9,939 bases of DNA, taken from the NCBI GenBank assembly GCA_025352485.1, contig JANXTJ010000253.1, forward strand, positions 1 to 9,939. Direction: 5' to 3'. The notes under the pieces were generated by a model. That model saw only the letters and a list, made by a program, of their open reading frames with translations. It did not search any database and was not told where the DNA came from. This document shows positions 6,053-9,939 of this stretch, piece after piece. Each line of letters starts with the position of its first letter. The first letter of the stretch is position 1. This DNA comes from Salinibacterium sp. (lineage in GTDB: Bacteria > Actinomycetota > Actinomycetes > Actinomycetales > Microbacteriaceae). Made by a program: the position numbers and the translations under genes.

Positions 6053-7879
6053 TCAGCCGAGTTTTTCCCGAAGCACAGCGAGCTGGTTAGTCACGGCGGC
6101 AGGCACGCGCCCCTCGAAAGTGTTGAAAAAACGCTCGGTAGAGTCGGCTTCCGTCAGCCAAGAATCGCGGTCGATCGCGAACAGCTCGTCGAGGTCTGAC
6201 TCCGAAACGTCAAGCCCATCGATGTTGATGTCCTCGCGACGCGGGATCAGGCCAAGCGGGCTTTCCTGCGCGGCGAGTTTGCCATCCACTCGCTCCAGAA
6301 TCCACTCGAGCACCCGTGAGTTCTCGCCGAACCCTGGCCAGAGGAAACTGCCATCTGCACCTTTGCGGAACCAGTTCACCTGGAACACGCGCGGAACCGA
6401 TCCGGTCGTGCGCAGGGCGGCACCGACCGAGAGCCAGTGGGCCCAGTGGTCGGCCATGTTGTAGCCGCAGAACGGCCCCATGGCAAAGGGGTCGCGCCGC
6501 AGCTCCCCGATTGTGCCTTCGGCGGCCGCGGTGCGCTCGGATGAGATCGTGGCGCCCAGGTAGACCCCATGCTCCCAGTCCCGTGCCTCCACCACTAGCG
6601 GCACGTTGGTCGCGCGGCGACCGCCGAAGATTATCGCGTCGATAACGACGCCGCGTGGGTCTTCCCACTCGCCCGCAATGCTCGGGCACTGCCGGGCCGC
6701 CACCGTGAACCGTGAGTTCGGGTGGGCGGCGGGGCGACCGGATGCCGGGCTCCAGCTCCGGCCCTCCCAGTCGGTGAGGTGGTCGGGGGCTTTGTCGGTC
6801 ATCCCCTCCCACCACACATCACCGTCGTCGCGCATGGCGACGTTCGTGAAGATCGTGTTGCCCCAGATGGTGTCCATCGCGGTGGCGTTGGTGGAGTAAC
6901 CGGTGCCGGGCGCGACGCCGAAGAAGCCCGCCTCCGGATTGATGGCACGCAGCCGGCCGTCCTCCCCGCGCCCCAGCCAGGCAATGTCGTCGCCGATCGT
7001 CTCGACCTTCCAGCCCGGGATCGTCGGAACCATCATCGCGAGGTTGGTCTTGCCGCAGGCACTGGGAAATGCCGCCGCAATGTGGAACACCCGGCCGCGC
7101 GGATTGGTGACCTTGATGAGAAGCATGTGCTCGGCGAGCCACCCCTCGTCTCTGGCGATAACAGAGGCGATGCGCAGCGCGAAGGCCTTCTTCGCTAACA
7201 GGGCATTGCCACCGTAGGCGGAGCCGTACGACCAGATTTCGCGTGTTTCGGGAAAGTGGCTGATGTATTTCGTCTTATTACAGGGCCAGGCAACATCGGC
7301 TTCGCCCATGGCTAGCGGTGCACCGACGCTGTGCACGGCGTGCACCCATGGCGTTGTGTCGCCGATCAGGTTCAGGGCGGCGGTGCCCATCCGAGTCATG
7401 ATTCCGGTGCTCGCTACGACGTAGGGCGAGTCGGTGATTTGCACGCCGAGTTTGGCCAGCGGCGAACCGAGCGGGCCCATCGAGAACGGCACGACATACA
7501 TGATGCGCCCGCGCATACTGCCGTAAAAGAGGCCATCGAGCGTGACGCGCATCTCGCCGGGCGCGCGCCAATTGTTGGTGGGACCGGCGTCTTCTTCGCG
7601 CTCAGAGCAAATGAAGGTGCGGTCTTCCACTCGCGCGACATCGTCGGGGTCGCTGCGTGCCAAGAAGCTGTAAGGGCGGTGTTCCGCGTTGATCCGGGTG
7701 AATGTTCCGGCTTCAACCATCTCGTGGGCGAGTCTGTCCCACTCGGCGATCGATCCATCGCACCACACGATGTCGTCGGGAAGCGTGATGGCGGCAATCT
7801 GCTCCACCCAGCTCACGACGGCCCTGTTGGTTCCTTCGGGGACGGGGGACTGCTGGCGAACCGCTGTGGCGATGCTCAT
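6053..7879 (-). CDS. pckG: Phosphoenolpyruvate carboxykinase (GTP)
   Basis: A 608-residue GTP-dependent PEPCK of normal family length, converting oxaloacetate and GTP to PEP, CO2 and GDP in the cytosol. It is the entry step of gluconeogenesis from TCA intermediates. Diagnostic features are the PEPCK-specific P-loop FPSACGKTN (271-279, with the reactive Cys275), the metal/nucleotide motif GDDIAW (296-301), the flexible-lid region FFGVAPGTGYSTN (319-331), the GGRRATNVPLV segment, and NWFRKGADGSFLWPGFGEN near the C-terminus. The start is supported by an SD (AAAGGA, 5 nt spacer). The gene is divergent from a RamB/ScfR-type regulator, a strong hint of control by carbon source. It is followed after 63 nt by pspA on the same strand without an obvious terminator. 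No anomalies were seen. Confidence 0.97.
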   Translation of the reverse strand: MSIATAVRQQSPVPEGTNRAVVSWVEQIAAITLPDDIVWCDGSIAEWDRLAHEMVEAGTFTRINAEHRPYSFLARSDPDDVARVEDRTFICSEREEDAGPTNNWRAPGEMRVTLDGLFYGSMRGRIMYVVPFSMGPLGSPLAKLGVQITDSPYVVASTGIMTRMGTAALNLIGDTTPWVHAVHSVGAPLAMGEADVAWPCNKTKYISHFPETREIWSYGSAYGGNALLAKKAFALRIASVIARDEGWLAEHMLLIKVTNPRGRVFHIAAAFPSACGKTNLAMMVPTIPGWKVETIGDDIAWLGRGEDGRLRAINPEAGFFGVAPGTGYSTNATAMDTIWGNTIFTNVAMRDDGDVWWEGMTDKAPDHLTDWEGRSWSPASGRPAAHPNSRFTVAARQCPSIAGEWEDPRGVVIDAIIFGGRRATNVPLVVEARDWEHGVYLGATISSERTAAAEGTIGELRRDPFAMGPFCGYNMADHWAHWLSVGAALRTTGSVPRVFQVNWFRKGADGSFLWPGFGENSRVLEWILERVDGKLAAQESPLGLIPRREDINIDGLDVSESDLDELFAIDRDSWLTEADSTERFFNTFEGRVPAAVTNQLAVLREKLG

Positions 7880-7884
7880 GCTTT

Positions 7885-7890
7885 TCCTTT
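7885..7890 (-). promoter_or_regulatory. Ribosome binding site of pckG
   Basis: AAAGGA on the minus strand, 5 nt before the ATG at 7879. It is the clearest SD in the window and fixes the pckG start. It also shows that pckG, unlike its divergent neighbour, has a 5' leader. Confidence 0.7.
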
Positions 7891-7899
7891 CGTCGAAGA

Positions 7900-7916
7900 A
7901 GTGGTGTTATTCCACT
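7900..7916. promoter_or_regulatory. Inverted repeat upstream of pckG, possible operator or leader hairpin
   Basis: AGTGG-TGTTATT-CCACT: 5-bp perfect arms around a 7-bp spacer, about 20 nt upstream of the pckG start. It could be a protein-binding site or a hairpin near the pckG SD. The arms are short, so chance is possible. Confidence 0.3.
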
Positions 7917-7956
7917 ATGCGGGCACCAATTCCCGTTTGGGCCTCTTTAGGCGTCG

Positions 7957-7974
7957 AAAGATTGACAAATCTTT
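7957..7974. promoter_or_regulatory. 18-bp perfect palindrome, candidate operator of the pckG/regulator promoter region
   Basis: AAAGATT-GACA-AATCTTT, 7-bp perfect arms. It lies immediately upstream of the candidate -10 of the regulator gene, where a bound protein would block the promoter, as expected for autoregulation. A direct repeat TCTTTAG (7944-7950 and 7970-7976) and a further TTAGCTAA palindrome (7973-7980) cluster with it. RamB of Corynebacterium recognises an A/T-rich CTTTGC-type motif. The CTTTAGC here is similar but not the same, so the cognate protein is an inference. Confidence 0.5.
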
Positions 7975-7977
7975 AGC

Positions 7978-7983
7978 TAATAT
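7978..7983 (+). promoter_or_regulatory. Candidate -10 element for a leaderless regulator mRNA
   Basis: TAATAT is followed by 6 nt (GATGCT) and then the GTG start at 7990. No SD precedes that GTG. The same spacing is seen before the MshA-like and pspA genes. The -35 position is covered by the AAAGATT palindrome. Confidence 0.45.
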
Positions 7984-7989
7984 GATGCT

Positions 7990-9417
7990 GTGAATGATCT
8001 TGTTACCCTCGGCCAGCGCATCCGGCACTTTCGGGCTGCCGTCGGCCTCACCCTCGACCAACTCGGGGAGCGCGTCGGAATCGCGGGCAGCCAGCTCTCC
8101 CTCATCGAGAACGGCAAGCGCGAGCCCCGACTGTCGTTGCTGACGTCGATTGCCGCGGTGACGGGCATCCAGTTGGCCGATTTGCTGGATGAGGCACCGC
8201 CCTCCAAGCGCGCCGCCCTCGAGATCGAGCTAGATCGGGCCCAGCGCTCGACTATCTACGCCTCGCTCGGTTTACCCGCCATTCGGGCGGCAAAGGGAAC
8301 CAGCGACGAGACGCTCGAGGCCCTGGTTGGGATGCACCGTGAGCTCGCCCGCCGAGCCCGCGAGGCAATAGCCACACCAGAGGAAGCCCGGCGCGCCAAC
8401 ACCGAACTACGCCAGCACATGCGCACCCTCGACAACTACCTGCCGGAAATCGACGACATCGCGGAGTCGTTGCTCGCCAACGTCGGTCACGTCTCTGGCG
8501 CCCTGACCCATCGTTCGGTAAGCCGGATGGCCGCCAATCTGGGTTTCGAGCTGGTGCATGTCAACGACCTGCCGCACTCCGCTCGGTCGGTGATTGACAT
8601 CGAGAACGGCCGCATCTACCTGCCGCCTGCCTCGATTCCCGGTGGGCACGGCCTGCGCGGAATGGCCCTTCAGGCGATGGCGCATCGCGTGCTCGGCCAC
8701 ACCACCCCTGCCACCTACGCCGACTTCCTCAAGCAGCGCATCGAGATCAACTACTTCGCGGCGGCGGTGCTCATGCCGCGCCGCCCCTCGCTGGAGTTTC
8801 TGCGCCAGGCCAAGACCGATCGCAATATTGCGGTGGAGGACTTTCGGGATGCCTTCGGCGTCACCCACGAGGCAGCCGCCCTGCGTTTCACTAATCTGGC
8901 GACCGCGCATCTCGACCTCGAGGTGCATTTCCTGCGCGTGGGCGACGACGGATCGGTGTCGAAGGCCTACGAAAATGACGGGCTGCGGCTGCCCGTTGAC
9001 GTGACCGGATCGACGGAGGGCCAGTTCGTCTGCCGGCACTGGAGCGCTCGCGCCGCCTTTACTCGCACGAATCGCACCACCGAGTTTTACCAGTACACCG
9101 ATACGCCGGAGGGCACGTTCTTCGATTCGACCCAGACCGGTACGACGGCGGCGGGGGAGTTCTCGATCACGATCGGGGTGCCTTTTGCGCACTCGAAGTG
9201 GTTCCGCGGCCGCGAGACGATGAATCGCACGGTGTCGACCTGCCCGGACGAGAGCTGTTGCCGCCGACCGGATGCCGAGCTCGGCGCTCGCTGGTCGGGC
9301 AAGGCATGGTCGAGTGCGCGGCTGCACGCGCATATTTTGTCCCCGCTGCCCGCGGGTACTTTCCCGGGTGTCGACGACCGTGAGCTCTACGAGTTCTTGG
9401 AGTCGCACGCGGGCTGA
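7990..9417 (+). CDS. RamB/ScfR-type transcriptional regulator (XRE helix-turn-helix, IrrE-like domain, ScfR C-terminal domain)
   Basis: A 475-residue regulator. Residues 5-66 form an XRE/Cro helix-turn-helix (LGQRIRHFRAAVGLTLDQLG, then SQLSLIENGKREP). A helical linker leads to an M78/IrrE-like middle region (about 160-310), and the C-terminal part (about 310-475) matches the short-chain fatty-acyl regulator layout of RamB and PrpR relatives. These control acetate, propionate and glyoxylate-cycle genes in Corynebacterium and Mycobacterium. The metallopeptidase motif is degenerate: AHRVLGH (231-237) has no HExxH. Cysteines C348, C418, C423 and C424 (CPDESCC) could bind metal or sense redox state. 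The start is GTG with no SD. An in-frame upstream ATG (7984) leads straight to TGA, excluding a longer form. It is divergent from pckG, the most likely target, and its promoter carries a palindrome suggesting autoregulation. Confidence 0.88.
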   Translation: MNDLVTLGQRIRHFRAAVGLTLDQLGERVGIAGSQLSLIENGKREPRLSLLTSIAAVTGIQLADLLDEAPPSKRAALEIELDRAQRSTIYASLGLPAIRAAKGTSDETLEALVGMHRELARRAREAIATPEEARRANTELRQHMRTLDNYLPEIDDIAESLLANVGHVSGALTHRSVSRMAANLGFELVHVNDLPHSARSVIDIENGRIYLPPASIPGGHGLRGMALQAMAHRVLGHTTPATYADFLKQRIEINYFAAAVLMPRRPSLEFLRQAKTDRNIAVEDFRDAFGVTHEAAALRFTNLATAHLDLEVHFLRVGDDGSVSKAYENDGLRLPVDVTGSTEGQFVCRHWSARAAFTRTNRTTEFYQYTDTPEGTFFDSTQTGTTAAGEFSITIGVPFAHSKWFRGRETMNRTVSTCPDESCCRRPDAELGARWSGKAWSSARLHAHILSPLPAGTFPGVDDRELYEFLESHAG

Positions 9418-9723
9418 GGGGTGGCTGGGCGCGCGGGGATCTCAGATCAGTAGTGTGCGCTCCATCGCCGCAGACGCGTATCGAACCTCATGACGCGGTG
9501 ATGTGAGCCGGCAAAGTCCCAATGACGGGTACTAGATGTTGGCTGTCCCACTTCAACTGCGATATGTCGCGTCAGTTTGGACGATACCCCGGTCAGCGAG
9601 TCCGCCACATCGGAGAGTGGGCGTGCCAGCTGCCAAGAAATACCGAGCTCGGGTGCCTGAAGTTCAGCCTCTGGAACGCTCGAAGAGGTCGACCAGGGTT
9701 CTCGCTACTTGTGCTTGCGTGAC
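9418..9723. other. Spacer without a recognisable gene between the regulator and the hsdR-like gene
   Basis: These 306 bases separate two converging genes. Open frames of 63-66 codons exist on the plus strand (9522-9722 and 9536-9727), but neither has a recognisable product or clear SD. A weak inverted repeat is present: CATCGCCGC (9463-9471) with GCGGTGATG (9495-9503), one G-T pair, 23-nt spacer, without a T-run. Spaced short motifs AAGTCCCA (9515-9522), GTCCCACTT (9545-9553) and GTTTGGAC (9575-9582) recall the ends of some insertion sequences, but I could not identify one. Confidence 0.6.
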
Positions 9724-9939
9724 TTAGGCCGCGTCTCGTCCATCCCGGTACAGCGCCCGCCCGATCAGCTCCACCAGTTTCGCGAGCTTGGCGTCGTCGT
9801 CGAGCGCCTCGGATGTCATCCCGGCAAAGTTGTCCGACGCCGACACCATCGCACTGATGACAGACCCTTTCAGATCAGGGCTAGAAAGGAACTGCTTCTC
9901 GCTATTGGCCGCGACCTGCGTGGCGATCTTTTCGTTCTC
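9724..9939 (-). CDS. Probable type I restriction endonuclease R subunit, C-terminal 71 residues (runs off window end)
   Basis: The minus-strand frame is open from the window edge to TAA at 9724-9726. The residues include ANSEKQFLSSPDLKGSVISA (11-30), then MTSEALDDDAKLAKLVE (41-57) and a final GRALY. This pattern, N-x-x-x-QF-x-x-SPDL, then an alanine-rich helix, M-(S/T)-x-x-AL, then a short helix ending in LY, is what I recall at the C-terminus of HsdR subunits of type I restriction-modification systems. In those, HsdR supplies the ATP-dependent translocase and nuclease. The nuclease and helicase domains would lie beyond the window, so the call rests on the tail alone. HsdM and HsdS genes would be expected upstream. 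Another large protein with a similar helical end cannot be excluded. Confidence 0.6.
   Translation of the reverse strand, partial: ENEKIATQVAANSEKQFLSSPDLKGSVISAMVSASDNFAGMTSEALDDDAKLAKLVELIGRALYRDGRDAA

Noticed and set aside
7962..7986. TTGACA (7962-7967) and TATGAT (7981-7986) as a sigma-70-type promoter pair
   Set aside because: The spacer is only 13 bp, too short for normal use. TAATAT at 7978-7983 with a leaderless GTG fits better.
8407..9408. Long minus-strand open frame (333 codons) opposite the regulator gene
   Set aside because: It is Arg- and Gly-rich with no motif, and lies wholly antisense to the regulator, whose domains are recognisable.
9522..9727. Two overlapping short plus-strand open frames (63-66 codons) in the spacer before the hsdR-like gene
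   Set aside because: No SD, no recognisable product, and both run to or across the stop of the opposing gene. Not enough to call a gene.

Overview
The window looks like chromosomal DNA from a high-GC actinobacterium, most likely of the Microbacteriaceae (inference). The grounds are the strong G/C bias at third codon positions, an MshA-type glycosyltransferase, a GTP-type PEP carboxykinase, a RamB/ScfR-type regulator, and several starts that look leaderless.

Layout. Positions 1-475 (minus) hold the N-terminal part of a short-chain dehydrogenase/reductase. It is divergent from an MshA-like GT4 glycosyltransferase at 541-1782 (plus). A convergent spacer at 1783-2117 has no credible gene but is packed with short tandem repeats and a large 32-bp-arm imperfect palindrome. 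Positions 2118-5989 (minus) hold four tightly spaced genes, read in the order PspA/IM30 protein, arginase-like protein, crotonase-family protein, FAD/NAD(P) disulfide-reductase-like protein. The gaps are 12, 9 and 5 nt, so they probably form one operon. Two of its enzymes have replaced residues at canonical active-site positions. Next comes pckG (6053-7879, minus), divergent from a RamB/ScfR-type regulator (7990-9417, plus). The 110-bp spacer between them carries a perfect 18-bp operator-like palindrome placed over the regulator's own promoter. Positions 9418-9723 have no recognisable gene. The window ends in the C-terminus of what looks like a type I restriction HsdR subunit (minus), perhaps the edge of an accessory island.

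How the genes work together. The pckG/regulator pair is a coherent gluconeogenesis control module: regulators of this family control acetate, propionate and short-chain acyl metabolism in other actinobacteria. The four-gene minus-strand cluster mixes a membrane-stress protein with three metabolic enzymes and has no obvious single pathway. I found no tRNA, rRNA, CRISPR array or intact mobile element. No fully new system is evident; the best leads are the repeat-rich spacer with its palindrome, the divergent operator, and the altered active sites.
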